From positions 1 to 45,967 of the forward strand of contig CAJOJV010000007.1 of NCBI GenBank assembly GCA_905234995.1: a DNA stretch of 45,967 nt, written 5' to 3'. The position numbers were made by a program, and so were the translations under genes. This document shows positions 18,361 through 27,297 of this stretch, piece after piece. The stretch's first letter is position 1. The number at the start of each line of letters is the position of its first letter. This DNA comes from an uncultured Eubacterium sp. (lineage in GTDB: Bacteria; Bacillota; Clostridia; Oscillospirales; Acutalibacteraceae). The notes under the pieces were generated by a model, which was not told the DNA's origin, did no database searches, and worked only from the letters and a program-made list of their open reading frames with translations.

Positions 18361-19185
18361 ATGAAAAATTTTGCGCTTATCGGCTATCCTCTCGGGCATT
18401 CTCTTTCGCCCGTTATTCACAGGAAGCTGTTTAAAATTCAGGGCATTGAGGCTGATTACAGCCTGATTGAAATTCCGCCCGAGCAGCTTGCGGAAAAATT
18501 TGAAGCATTAAAAAGCAACCGCGGCTTTAATGTTACTATTCCGCACAAGGTTAATATTATTCCCCTGCTTGACGAGCTTGACGAGCGCGCGGCGCTTTTC
18601 GGCGCGGTTAACACCGTTAAGGTTGATGAAAACGGCAAAACGAAGGGCTATAACACCGATTGCAGCGGCTTTCTGAACGCGCTTAAAACGGCGAATATTC
18701 CGCTTTCGGGAAAGGTGCTTCTCTGCGGCAGCGGCGGGGTTGCAAGAATGTTTGCATTTGAGGCAGTGCTTGCAGACTGCGATTTAACTATTGCCGTGCG
18801 TGAAAACGACGTTGAAGCCGCAAAAACTATTGCCGCTGAAATCAGCGAGAAGCTCGGCAAATCAGCAAAGGTTATCCTGCTCGGCGAGGCTGAGGGGAGC
18901 TATGACTTAATCATCAACGCCACCCCCGTGGGTATGTTTCCGAACGCAGACGCCTGCGTAATTGACAAAAGCATTATCGGGCAGGCGGGCGCAGTGTTCG
19001 ACGCGGTTTACAACCCTGCCGAAACGCAGTTTATCAGATATGCAAAAGAGGCGGGAATCAAATATTCAAACGGGCTTTCAATGCTTGTGTGGCAGGCGGC
19101 TGTTGCGGAGGAAATCTGGAACGGCAGCCGCTTCACGCAGGAGGATATTGAGCCCGTTATCGAGATTACGAACAAGGAGCTTTAA
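18361..19185 (+). CDS. aroE: Shikimate dehydrogenase
   Basis: It reduces 3-dehydroshikimate to shikimate with NADPH in aromatic amino-acid synthesis. The 274-residue product has the substrate motif GYPLGHSLSPVIH at the N-terminus, the catalytic-lysine segment NVTIPHK, VNTVKV, the glycine-rich GSGGVARM of the Rossmann fold, and NATPVGM. The ATG at 18361 is favoured over an in-frame TTG at 18340, because the GGGG at 18353 serves the ATG. Only 6 bases separate it from aroK, so the two consecutive pathway steps are made together. Confidence 0.94.
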   Translation: MKNFALIGYPLGHSLSPVIHRKLFKIQGIEADYSLIEIPPEQLAEKFEALKSNRGFNVTIPHKVNIIPLLDELDERAALFGAVNTVKVDENGKTKGYNTDCSGFLNALKTANIPLSGKVLLCGSGGVARMFAFEAVLADCDLTIAVRENDVEAAKTIAAEISEKLGKSAKVILLGEAEGSYDLIINATPVGMFPNADACVIDKSIIGQAGAVFDAVYNPAETQFIRYAKEAGIKYSNGLSMLVWQAAVAEEIWNGSRFTQEDIEPVIEITNKEL

Positions 19186-19191
19186 CAATTT

Positions 19192-19680
19192 ATGAACATT
19201 ATTTTATGCGGCTTTATGGGCGCGGGCAAAACCGTTGTCGGCAGAGAGCTTGCAAAGATTACGGGCAGAAAATTTGTTGACACCGACGAGCTTATCGAAA
19301 AAGAGCAGGGCGTTGCAATCGCCGCAATTTTTGCCGCGCACGGCGAGGAATATTTCCGAGAGCTTGAATATGAAACCTGCAAAAAGGTTGCCGAAATGAA
19401 AAACGCAGTCGTTTCCACCGGCGGAGGGGCAATGACCTTTCCCCGAAACGTTGAAGCAATTAAGAAAAACGGCAAAGTCGTTTTCCTTGACGCTTCGTTT
19501 GACGTTATCTGCGAGCGCGTCGGAAGCGGCGCAACCCGCCCGCTTTTCAAGGACAGGGAGAACGCAAAACGCCTTTACGACGAGCGCCGCGAAAAATACC
19601 TTGCGGCAAGCGATATAGTCGTTGACGGCGATATGAGCGCAAGGATGACCGCGCTTGAAATTGCACAATTGGTTAAATAA
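19192..19680 (+). CDS. aroK: Shikimate kinase
   Basis: It phosphorylates shikimate at the 3-position with ATP, the step after AroE. The 162-residue length is normal. The Walker A loop is GFMGAGKT (residues 7-14), followed by the VDTDE metal-binding segment, the STGGGA shikimate-binding glycine loop, and the lid region with GATRPLF. Its ribosome site (AAGGAG at 19175-19180) lies inside the end of aroE, a sign of translational coupling. Confidence 0.95.
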   Translation: MNIILCGFMGAGKTVVGRELAKITGRKFVDTDELIEKEQGVAIAAIFAAHGEEYFRELEYETCKKVAEMKNAVVSTGGGAMTFPRNVEAIKKNGKVVFLDASFDVICERVGSGATRPLFKDRENAKRLYDERREKYLAASDIVVDGDMSARMTALEIAQLVK

Positions 19681-19692
19681 TTGTCATTTTTA

Positions 19693-19721
19693 TTGAAATA
19701 TTGATTTCTCTATGCTATAAT
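19693..19721 (+). promoter_or_regulatory. Promoter for the ABC-2 permease gene
   Basis: TTGAAA (19693-19698), an optimal 17-base spacer and TATAAT (19716-19721) lie directly downstream of aroK. Confidence 0.65.
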
Positions 19722-19766
19722 GCATTTGCTTTTATTAACTAATTTTTATTTTATTTGGAGTTAGAA

Positions 19767-20609
19767 ATGGAAGAAACCAGAACTAAAAAGGAGCTTACTC
19801 ATTTTAAGACTACCTTTGCCAAATATAAAAACCTGATGTATGAGCTGACGAGAAAGAACATCAAGCTTAAATACAGGGATTCCTGGCTCGGAATTTTCTG
19901 GAGCTTTTTGCAGCCGCTGCTCAATATGATCGTGCTTACGGTTGTGTTCTCAAACATCTTCGGCGCAAAGAGGGAGCATATTATCTGCTATCCCGTTTAT
20001 CTTTTCACGGGCAGGCTGATGTTTGAATTTTTCACCTCCTCAAGCAAAAAGGCGCTCGTTTCCTTCAGAGCAAACGCGCCGATTATCAAAAAGGTTTACG
20101 TGCCGAAATATATGTATCCCGTTTCGGGCATACTTTCAAACTTCGTGACCTTTGCAATTTCCATCGCCTGCTACATTATGGTTTGGATTTTCTTCAAGCT
20201 GACGGGCTTCCAGAACGGCGGGGACTTAACCGTAAACTGGCACGTGCTGCTGTTCTTCATTCCGATGGCGATAATGCTCGTTTTCGTTACGGGCGTGGGC
20301 TTAATCCTTTCAGTGCTTCAGGTTTATTTCAGGGATATTGAATATATCTGGGAGGTTTTCTGCACCCTGATGTTCTATATGGTGCCGATTATCTACCCCC
20401 TGCAGCAAATCACAACCCCGTGGATAAGAATAATTATTCAGCTTAACCCGCTATATTCTATGCTGGAGCTGTTCAGACAATGCGTGCTTTACTGTATGCC
20501 GATGAGCTGGAAAATGCTTGGCTACGCCTCCCTGTGGGCATTCGGCACGCTCATCGTTGCAATATTTATTTTTGACAGAAAGAGCGACGATTTAATTTTC
20601 CATATGTAA
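19767..20609 (+). CDS. ABC-2-type polysaccharide/teichoic-acid export permease (TagG/Wzm-like)
   Basis: The product has 280 residues with six predicted membrane segments. The family's cytoplasmic N-terminal amphipathic segment reads LMYELTRKNIKLKYRDSWLGIFWSFLQPLLNM. It is expected to pair with a TagH/Wzt-like ATPase to export cell-surface glycan. That ATPase is not encoded next to it, which is unusual. ATG at 19767 is chosen by the GGAG 7 bases upstream rather than a TTG at 19755 that lies just ahead of that site. A promoter precedes it and a terminator follows, so it is a single-gene unit. The substrate is unknown. Confidence 0.85.
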   Translation: MEETRTKKELTHFKTTFAKYKNLMYELTRKNIKLKYRDSWLGIFWSFLQPLLNMIVLTVVFSNIFGAKREHIICYPVYLFTGRLMFEFFTSSSKKALVSFRANAPIIKKVYVPKYMYPVSGILSNFVTFAISIACYIMVWIFFKLTGFQNGGDLTVNWHVLLFFIPMAIMLVFVTGVGLILSVLQVYFRDIEYIWEVFCTLMFYMVPIIYPLQQITTPWIRIIIQLNPLYSMLELFRQCVLYCMPMSWKMLGYASLWAFGTLIVAIFIFDRKSDDLIFHM

Positions 20610-20667
20610 TAAACTGTTAGGGGCATTTGCACTAATGGTTTTTGCGGTGCAATGTGCCTTGAAATCA

Positions 20668-20706
20668 AAAAGCCCCTGAACGCACAGGTTTCAGGGACTT
20701 TTTATT
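20668..20706 (+). terminator. Terminator after the ABC-2 permease
   Basis: CCCTGAA and TTCAGGG arms extend through AAAAAG / CTTTTT. A longer imperfect hairpin (GGCATTTGCAC with GTGCAATGTGCC, about 20623-20659) lies just before it and may add a second structure. Confidence 0.75.
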
Positions 20707-20763
20707 TGCAACGGAAAACACTGCGGCTGACAGCTGCAGATAAAATAATAATAGGAGATATAT

Positions 20764-22482
20764 ATGAAAGTTAAAGAAAAAGTGACAGAGGGCATTACCT
20801 ATGTCAAAAGCAGGTGGAGCAGCCCCGCAAAGGGCGAATACACCAACCTGCAGGAATTCCTTTCTTACTGCTTCGGCACGATGGGAATCTGCGGTTTCAC
20901 ATTTCTTATCAATGACGTTGTAACCTTCGGCGCAGGCTATTTCTGCGGCTCCATTATGGAAATCAAGCTGATGGACTTCACGATTATCAGCTTTATTGCC
21001 ATGGTTGTTAAGTACGCAACGCTTTACATTGAATCCATTTCAATGACGGTTTTTGAAAGCCTTGGCCATCTGGCGAAGGACAAATTCAAGAAAGCGCTGT
21101 TTTCTTACATAAGTGTTGCAATCGTCGGCGGTATTTGCTACTTCATTCCGTCCGCTCCGTTTGAAAGCATCATCAAGGGCTTGCCGCAAATCGTCGGCAA
21201 TATGCTTGTTGTTATGGGCGTTGGCGGTTTATTCAACTGGTTTATGCGTTACAAGCTGTGCAAGCGCTTCGGACGTTACAAGCCGTTTATGATGATTTAC
21301 GGAATTCCCGTTGCACTGCTTACGGTTGCAATGGCATTCGTTCCGACCACGCTTGATTACACGACGAGAATCGTGCTTCTTCACCTTCTCGTTACCATCA
21401 GAAGCAGATTCTCTCTGCTTTACTGCGATAACCCGACGGCTATCGTTGCGCTGGTTACGCCGAATATGGTTGAAAGGCAGAAGTATTATTCAATCGGCGC
21501 GATTTTCCTCGGCTTCTTCCGTTCGATTTTCAGAATCGTTTTCCCGATTATGATCGTTTCAACGGGCGGCTATCTTTCAGTTAAATCCTACCGCGTATTC
21601 GTTCCGATTCTTGCATTTGCAAGCATCTTAATGGGTATGGCGTTCTTTAAGGTTAAGGAGCGCGTTGCCGCTAACCAGGAGGAAGCTCCGAAGATTGATT
21701 TCAAAAAGAGCGCAAAGCAGCTGCTTTCAAACAAGTATTTCTGGATTGTTAACCTTTCAATGGCGTTCAATCTCTGGAATATGCTTGCAGACGGCGTTAT
21801 TAACTACATTTTCATTTACAAGATGAGAATTGAATGGATTATCGGCTTCCTTTCAATCGCAGGCGTTACGGGCGTTATCGGCAATCTGCTTACCCCGCTT
21901 ATCATCAAGAAATTTGAAAAGCGCACCTGCATTCTGTTTATGCGCAGCGTGTGGATTGCAATCACGGCTTGCTATCTGCTTGCCCTTAAGCTTGAAAGCG
22001 TTCCGCTTCTGCTTATCTTAATCTTCGTTCGCTCGCCTATCAGCACGGCGTGCAACGGCATTTCAAACAATATGACAGCCGACGTGCTTGATTACCATCA
22101 GTGGAAAACGGGAGAAAGAGCGGATAATATGCAAAGCATTTTCAGCTGGTTCACCGTTCCTATGGTTACGGCGCTCGGTCTTGTTTCCCCGTGGCTGCTC
22201 GGAAAATTCGGCTACACCTCTGACTGGGACGTTCTTTTCGACTCCGCTATTTTCGGCAACATTATGAACATTTACGTTATTCTTACGGTTGTCGGTTTGA
22301 TTATATCCACCCTTCCCTATTTGTTCTACAATTACACGAGAGCTCAGCACGACCAATACGTTGCCGAGATTGCAGAGCGTGAGGGAAAGGCAAACGGAGA
22401 AGAGAGCGATGCCGATGATGACAGCGACGCTGATATTTCAGACTTAGCGCAGGACGCTGTTACTGAGGAGGTGCTTGCATAA
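20764..22482 (+). CDS. GPH-family (MFS_2) sugar:cation symporter
   Basis: This 572-residue protein has about 12 membrane segments. It resembles glycoside-pentoside-hexuronide symporters: a conserved ADVLDYHQWKTGERADN loop near the middle of the C-terminal half is the clearest mark. It probably imports a sugar or glycoside with Na+ or H+; the substrate is unknown. The C-terminal tail is long and strongly acidic (GEESDADDDSDADISD). AATAGGAG precedes the ATG. Its stop overlaps the start of the LRR lipoprotein (TAATG), so the two are translationally coupled. Confidence 0.85.
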   Translation: MKVKEKVTEGITYVKSRWSSPAKGEYTNLQEFLSYCFGTMGICGFTFLINDVVTFGAGYFCGSIMEIKLMDFTIISFIAMVVKYATLYIESISMTVFESLGHLAKDKFKKALFSYISVAIVGGICYFIPSAPFESIIKGLPQIVGNMLVVMGVGGLFNWFMRYKLCKRFGRYKPFMMIYGIPVALLTVAMAFVPTTLDYTTRIVLLHLLVTIRSRFSLLYCDNPTAIVALVTPNMVERQKYYSIGAIFLGFFRSIFRIVFPIMIVSTGGYLSVKSYRVFVPILAFASILMGMAFFKVKERVAANQEEAPKIDFKKSAKQLLSNKYFWIVNLSMAFNLWNMLADGVINYIFIYKMRIEWIIGFLSIAGVTGVIGNLLTPLIIKKFEKRTCILFMRSVWIAITACYLLALKLESVPLLLILIFVRSPISTACNGISNNMTADVLDYHQWKTGERADNMQSIFSWFTVPMVTALGLVSPWLLGKFGYTSDWDVLFDSAIFGNIMNIYVILTVVGLIISTLPYLFYNYTRAQHDQYVAEIAEREGKANGEESDADDDSDADISDLAQDAVTEEVLA

Positions 22483-23315
22483 TGAAGGCTTTAAATAGAA
22501 CTCTCAGCGCGCTGCTTTGCATTGCGTTAATCGTTACCTGCTTTGCAGGCTGCGCCGCTAAAACCGATGAAAAGCTTGAATATGAAATCGTGGGCAACAC
22601 CGTTAAAATCACGGGCTACACCGATTCCACCACGAGAACCGAGGTAACCGTGCCCGATGAAATTGAGGGCTTGCCAGTTACCGAAATCGCGGATTTCAGC
22701 CTGTTCAACGCAGAGTCGTTACAGACAATCCGCATAGGCAAAAACGTTAACACCATCGGCGAATGGGCAATGACAAACAATCAGCGCCTGCAGGAATTTG
22801 TTGTTGACGAGAACAACGAGAGCTTCTGCTCCGTTGACGGCGTGCTTTACAGCAAGGATATGAAAACGCTCATTTACTTCCCGCCTGCAAAGGGCATTGA
22901 GTTCAACAAATACGGCGAGTCACAGAATACAACGCAGTATGCAATTGCAGACGGCGTTGAAACCATCAGAACCAAGGCGTTTTACAAATGCTATTACGTT
23001 GATCAGATTACTATTCCAGACAGCGTTACCCGCATTGAGGAGAAGGCTTTCCACAGAACGAGCGCGCTTACTGCGCTTGACCTTCCCGCAAATCTTGAAT
23101 TCATCGGCAAGGATGCTTTTGCTTATTGCGAGCAGATTGAAAGCGTAACAATCCCCGCAACGATTCAGGAAATTCAGGAATACGCCTTCTTTAACTGCAA
23201 GGGTATGAAAACCGTTACCGTGCTTGCCGCTGAGGACAGCATTACTCTCGGCAAAAACTGGTATCCCACCAGCAACGGCAAGCAGATTAAGGAATGCGAA
23301 ATCATCTGGAAATAA
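22482..23315 (+). CDS. BspA-type leucine-rich-repeat lipoprotein
   Basis: The product has 277 residues. A signal peptide ends in a lipobox-like FAGC with Cys24 as the likely lipidated residue. It is followed by LRR_5 (BspA/TpLRR) repeats with units such as VTEIADFSLFNAESLQTIRIGKNV and IEEKAFHRTSALTALDLPANL. It should sit on the outer face of the membrane. BspA-type repeats usually bind proteins or glycans. Overlap with the symporter stop indicates coupled translation, so it may help to capture or sense that transporter's substrate; this is inference. Confidence 0.85.
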   Translation: MKALNRTLSALLCIALIVTCFAGCAAKTDEKLEYEIVGNTVKITGYTDSTTRTEVTVPDEIEGLPVTEIADFSLFNAESLQTIRIGKNVNTIGEWAMTNNQRLQEFVVDENNESFCSVDGVLYSKDMKTLIYFPPAKGIEFNKYGESQNTTQYAIADGVETIRTKAFYKCYYVDQITIPDSVTRIEEKAFHRTSALTALDLPANLEFIGKDAFAYCEQIESVTIPATIQEIQEYAFFNCKGMKTVTVLAAEDSITLGKNWYPTSNGKQIKECEIIWK

Positions 23316-23328
23316 TAATATATAATAT

Positions 23329-23366
23329 AACTGCCTTACGGATTATCCGCAAGGCAGTTTTTGTTT
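23329..23366 (+). terminator. Terminator after the LRR lipoprotein
   Basis: AACTGCCTT and AAGGCAGTT with an inner CGGA/TCCG stem are followed by TTTTTGTTTT. Confidence 0.88.
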
Positions 23367-23424
23367 TACTGATACTTTTCTTTTTGAGCTGATTGTGATA
23401 GAATAAATGAAAGGAGTTGATATT

Positions 23425-24465
23425 ATGCAGCACGAAATTACAGCGCCGCAAAAATTGCTTGATGAAAACGGCAACATCAAGGAACCGGGCTTTGCGAAAA
23501 AGCTTTTCTGGCAATACAGCCGCAAGGATATAAAGGCGCCGAAAATCCGCATCAAGGAATGGGATTATTATTACATCGGCACGCAGGATTACGGGCTTTG
23601 CCTGACGATTTCGGACGCGGGCTTCGTTAGCTGTCTTTCAATATCCGTGCTTGAGTTCGGAGATAATCCGAGCCAGCTTAACGATTCCGAAATCGGGCTG
23701 CTGCCGCTCGGAAAGCTCAATCTGCCCGCAACGAGCGAAAGGGGCAACACCTGCGCCAAGGTCGGCACGGCTGATATGAGCTTTGAAAACGACGGCAAAA
23801 TCCGCCGCCTGCACGGGACTTATGACAATTTCTGCAACACGAAAAAATGCCTTGTGTTTGACGTTTCGCTGACGGACACGCCCGAGGAAAGCATGGTTAT
23901 TGCAACCCCGTTTGATAAGCCCGAGCATTTTTATTACAACCAGAAAATCAACTGTATGAGAGCCGAGGGCTTTTTTGAATTTGACGGCAAGCGATATGAG
24001 TTCAACGCCGCAAACGGCGCGCTCGGCACGCTTGACTGGGGCAGAGGCGTCTGGACTTATGACAACACCTGGTACTGGGGCTCAGGGCAGATGCTGCTTG
24101 ATGACGGCAGCCGCTTCGGCTTCAATATAGGCTACGGCTTCGGCAACACCTCTGCCGCGAGTGAGAATATGCTGTTTTACAACGGCAAATCGCACAAGCT
24201 TGAGGACATAACCTTTAACATTCCGCAGGAAAACGGCGAATATAAATACACCGAGCCCTGGACCTTCACAAGCTCCGACGGTCGCTTTGAAATGAGCTTT
24301 AAGCCGATTATTGACAGGCAGGCGCCGTTTGATTTAAAGGTGATTTGTATGCTGCCGCACCAGGTTTTCGGCAAGCTTTCGGGCACCGCAATCCTTGACG
24401 ACGGAACTAAAATTGAAATTAAGGATAAGCTTGTTTTTGCAGAACACGTGCACAATAAATGGTAA
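23425..24465 (+). CDS. DUF2804 domain protein
   Basis: The product has 346 residues and matches the DUF2804 family along its length. It has an N-terminal LLDENGNIKEPGFAKKL segment, the KEWDYYYIG strand, and a Trp-rich central region with GTLDWGRGVWTYDNTWYWG. The family is predicted to have a beta-rich fold and has no established function. There is no signal peptide or membrane span. The start at 23425 is set by AAGGAG at 23411-23416; a longer in-frame start at 23407 would put that site inside the gene. It is monocistronic. Confidence 0.85.
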   Translation: MQHEITAPQKLLDENGNIKEPGFAKKLFWQYSRKDIKAPKIRIKEWDYYYIGTQDYGLCLTISDAGFVSCLSISVLEFGDNPSQLNDSEIGLLPLGKLNLPATSERGNTCAKVGTADMSFENDGKIRRLHGTYDNFCNTKKCLVFDVSLTDTPEESMVIATPFDKPEHFYYNQKINCMRAEGFFEFDGKRYEFNAANGALGTLDWGRGVWTYDNTWYWGSGQMLLDDGSRFGFNIGYGFGNTSAASENMLFYNGKSHKLEDITFNIPQENGEYKYTEPWTFTSSDGRFEMSFKPIIDRQAPFDLKVICMLPHQVFGKLSGTAILDDGTKIEIKDKLVFAEHVHNKW

Positions 24466-24615
24466 TTCGGAGTTCGGAATACGGAATGCGGAATTAAAAG
24501 TGACTCGCTTTGCTCAAACAATTAATTATTAATTGCCGTGCGCAGCACCCTAATCTTAACTCTCAACTCTCATATCTCAACTCTGTCGGGCTACGCCCGA
24601 CTAATCCCTATTTTC
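24466..24615. other. Low-complexity intergenic stretch
   Basis: There are no ORFs of note. It holds short tandem near-repeats: CGGAAT-type units at about 24473-24495, then AACTCTCAACTCTCATATCTC at about 24556-24582, and a small GTCGGGCTACGCCCGAC hairpin at about 24586-24602. It resembles decayed intergenic repeat sequence. Confidence 0.5.
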
Positions 24616-24646
24616 AAAAAAGGCCGCTTCAATGAAGCGGTCTTTT
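24616..24646. terminator. Bidirectional terminator
   Basis: GGCCGCTTC and GAAGCGGTC arms (one G-T pair) with a 3-base loop are flanked by an A-run and TTTT. It lies between convergent DUF2804 and DUF5662 genes. Confidence 0.85.
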
Positions 24647-25167
24647 CATTTAAGTTTTCTTATATAGGCGAAGGTTTCCTTTTCGCCCTTTTCCTTGAGC
24701 ATAATGAGCCAACTCTCAAGCAGCTCCGAGGTTTTCGGATGAATCATAATATGATCCTTGGCGCGGCTGAAATACTGAAGCGGGTGCGCGTCCGTATAAT
24801 TTTCGCCCTGGTAGATTTTGCTTGCGGCAACGCGGTCGCAAAACATTTCCTTTGCATATTTCAGGGGCATTTCAACCGGGGACATTCTTTTGGTTTCCCT
24901 GCTGTAATCCGTCCAATACTCATAATGATGGCGGTTTCTGCCCTTGTGATGCAGCCATGCGGCGGAATAGCCCTTATCGTCGCGCTCCGCCTCATTCGGG
25001 GAGCGGGTGCCGAGATAATACTTTGCGCCCGGGATAAACTCCGTCGGCGAATATTTGGACAAATCATGCCTCATTCCCTGAAACGGAATTCCCGCCTTAA
25101 AGCAATGCAGCATAACCCTGTGGCGGTGCTTTGTGATTGTTACAAAATGCTTTATCGGATGTGCCAT
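24646..25167 (-). CDS. DUF5662 family protein
   Basis: The product has 173 residues. The family pattern is clear: KHFVTITKHRHRVMLHCFKAGIPFQGMRHDLSKYSPTEF at the N-terminus, then GTRSPNEAER, WLHHKGRNRHHYEYW and a C-terminal helical part. Many conserved His and Asp residues suggest a metal site, possibly catalytic, but no function is established. These proteins are common in gut Clostridia and their phages. It stands alone, divergent from the MATE gene. The chosen ATG has a GAGAGGTAAAAG ribosome site. Confidence 0.85.
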   Translation of the reverse strand: MAHPIKHFVTITKHRHRVMLHCFKAGIPFQGMRHDLSKYSPTEFIPGAKYYLGTRSPNEAERDDKGYSAAWLHHKGRNRHHYEYWTDYSRETKRMSPVEMPLKYAKEMFCDRVAASKIYQGENYTDAHPLQYFSRAKDHIMIHPKTSELLESWLIMLKEKGEKETFAYIRKLK

Positions 25168-25231
25168 TTCTTTTACCTCTCTAACAACAGGAATATATTA
25201 ACACTTATTTATTAAGATGTCAAAGAAGTAA

Positions 25232-25260
25232 TTGAAATTAATAAATTAATATGTTACAAT
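25232..25260 (+). promoter_or_regulatory. Promoter for the MATE transporter gene
   Basis: TTGAAA (25232-25237), a 17-base spacer and TACAAT (25255-25260) lie 46 bases ahead of the start. Confidence 0.55.
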
Positions 25261-25306
25261 ACTGCCCTGCACGAAAGAATTATTAATTATTTTATGGGTA
25301 ATAACA

Positions 25307-26710
25307 ATGAAAACCGAAAGCTTTGCAAAAAAGTTCATAGGTGATAAGGCATTTTACAAGCGCCTGCTTGCAATTGCAATTCCGATTATGGTGCAATCGG
25401 GCATTACGAATTTCGTCAGCCTGCTTGATAACATAATGGTGGGCAGAACGGGAACCGAGCAGATGAGCGGCGTTGCAATAGTTAATCAGCTGATTTTCGT
25501 TTTTTATCTCTGCTGCTTCGGCGGCTTTGCGGGCGCGGGAATATTCACCGCGCAATATTACGGCGCAAAGGATGACGAGGGCATTCGCCACACCTTCAGA
25601 TATAAACTCTGGCTCGGTTTAATTCTGCTTACATCGGCGCTTGCCGTTTTCATTTTCTTCGGCAACGATCTGATTTCGCTTTATCTGAGAGGCACGGACG
25701 ACGGGGGCGACCCTGCCGCTGCGCTTGCCTTCGGCAGCGGATATTTAAGAATTATGCTGTTTTCCCTGCCCGCATTTGCGCTTACGCAAATATATGCAAA
25801 CACGCTGCGCGAATGCGGAGAAACCGTCGTTCCGATGCGTGCGGGGCTTGCGGCTGTGTGCGTTAATCTGACCTTTAATTATCTTCTGATTTACGGCAAG
25901 CTCGGCTTTCCGGAGCTCGGAGTCAGGGGCGCGGCAGTTGCAACTGTGCTTTCCCGCTGCGTTGAGTTCACCGTGGTTGCGGTATGGACGCACAGGCACA
26001 GGGAAAAATGCCCGTATATCAAAGGGGTTTATAAAACGCTTTACGTGCCGTTAAGGCTCGTTAAAAAATACTTCATTACCGGCGCGCCCCTTCTTGTGAA
26101 CGAAGCGCTGTGGTCTGCGGGAATGGCAATGCTGGCGCAATGCTATTCAATGCGCGGGCTGAACGTTGTTGCGGCAGAGAATATTTCAAACACCGTTTGC
26201 AACGTTTTCAACGTCGTTTTCTTTGCAATGGGCGACGCGATTGCAATCGTTATCGGCCAGCATCTCGGCGCGGGAAACTTCAAAAAGGCGAAGGAGGAAA
26301 CCGCAAAAATTATTGCATTTTCAATTTTCATTGCAACGCTTGTGGGCATAGTTATTGCATCAACCTCAAAGCTGTTCCCGATGATTTATAATACTACGCC
26401 CGAGGCAAAGAAGCTCGCATCCGAATTCCTGATTGCGCAGGCGATATTTACTCCGCAGATTGCGCTTATGCACACCACGTATTTCACGCTGCGCTCAGGC
26501 GGAAAAACGATTATCACTTTTCTTTTTGACAGCGTGTTTATGTGGGTTATCAGTGTGCCGCTGGCATTTCTGCTCAGCAGATTTACCGATATTTACGTTA
26601 TCTGGATTTTCGTTTTTCTGCAAATGGCCGACTGGATTAAATGCATTATCGGAGTCGTGCTCGTTAAAAAGGGCGTTTGGATTAATAACATCGTATCAGA
26701 TAAGAAATAA
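25307..26710 (+). CDS. MATE-family efflux transporter
   Basis: This 467-residue protein has 12 membrane segments and the two homologous halves of the multidrug and toxic compound extrusion family. The first helix region carries IPIMVQSGITNFVSLLDNIMVGRTG, and the second half has the equivalent APLLVNEALWSAGMAMLAQCY. It exports cationic compounds in exchange for Na+ or H+; the natural substrate is unknown. The promoter upstream and hairpin downstream make it a single-gene unit. No regulator is adjacent. Confidence 0.92.
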   Translation: MKTESFAKKFIGDKAFYKRLLAIAIPIMVQSGITNFVSLLDNIMVGRTGTEQMSGVAIVNQLIFVFYLCCFGGFAGAGIFTAQYYGAKDDEGIRHTFRYKLWLGLILLTSALAVFIFFGNDLISLYLRGTDDGGDPAAALAFGSGYLRIMLFSLPAFALTQIYANTLRECGETVVPMRAGLAAVCVNLTFNYLLIYGKLGFPELGVRGAAVATVLSRCVEFTVVAVWTHRHREKCPYIKGVYKTLYVPLRLVKKYFITGAPLLVNEALWSAGMAMLAQCYSMRGLNVVAAENISNTVCNVFNVVFFAMGDAIAIVIGQHLGAGNFKKAKEETAKIIAFSIFIATLVGIVIASTSKLFPMIYNTTPEAKKLASEFLIAQAIFTPQIALMHTTYFTLRSGGKTIITFLFDSVFMWVISVPLAFLLSRFTDIYVIWIFVFLQMADWIKCIIGVVLVKKGVWINNIVSDKK

Positions 26711-26746
26711 ACAAAATTCGGGGGCGGTCAGACGACCGTCCCCGAA
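26711..26746 (-). terminator. Terminator of luxS
   Basis: Arms TTCGGGGGCGGTC and GACCGTCCCCGAA (one G-T pair) enclose a 4-base loop. On the minus strand the hairpin is followed by TTTTGTTTATTTC. It also closes the convergent MATE gene. Confidence 0.7.
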
Positions 26747-26761
26747 ATGCATTATATATAA

Positions 26762-27286
26762 TTATGAATCAAAGAAATTCTGCCCGTCGTCGGTAACAAG
26801 GCGCTCCGTTTTTGGATATTCAAAGATTGCGGGATTGCCTGCATTTGCCTCAAGATATTCTGCAAATTCCGCAGCATACCATTTTGCCATACCGAGATTG
26901 TGCATAAGATAATGCCCGCAGTTTTCCGGCGCTGTGCCGGGCACGGACTGAGAATTTTCAACCGATTTGAACGCGCTGAGCAGCAAATCATAAATCTCCT
27001 GCGGCGCGCGGTTTCCTTTCAGAATAAGGTAAAAGCCCGTGAGGCAGCCCATCGGCCCCCAATAGATAACCTCATCCTTCCATTCGGGGTCATTGCGCAG
27101 ATAGGTTGCAATAATATGCTCAAGCGAATGCATTGCCGCAACGTCAATTACCGGTTCCCTGTTCGGCTTTTTAAGCCTGATATCATAAGTTGTGACCTTA
27201 TCGCCGCCGACGGTATCCACACGGCTTTCAAAAATGCCGGGAACGATTAAATTATGGTCAACCGAAAAGCTTTGAATTAATTTCAT
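26762..27286 (-). CDS. luxS: S-ribosylhomocysteine lyase
   Basis: It cleaves S-ribosylhomocysteine to homocysteine and DPD, the precursor of autoinducer-2, in the activated methyl cycle. The zinc ligands are visible: His53 and His57 in HSLEH and Cys123 in ENCGHY. The catalytic Cys81 lies in GCLTGFY, where Leu replaces the usual Arg or Gln. The 174-residue length is slightly above the usual 155-160, with extra residues at the C-terminus. The gene starts 11 bases after ugd and shares its transcript. No pfs gene is in the window. Confidence 0.93.
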   Translation of the reverse strand: MKLIQSFSVDHNLIVPGIFESRVDTVGGDKVTTYDIRLKKPNREPVIDVAAMHSLEHIIATYLRNDPEWKDEVIYWGPMGCLTGFYLILKGNRAPQEIYDLLLSAFKSVENSQSVPGTAPENCGHYLMHNLGMAKWYAAEFAEYLEANAGNPAIFEYPKTERLVTDDGQNFFDS

Positions 27287-27297
27287 TTTAATCTCCT

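Noticed and set aside
24538-25215. 225-codon plus-strand open frame opposite DUF5662
   Set aside because: It lies antisense to a gene with clear family motifs and has no ribosome site. The product is not protein-like in pattern.
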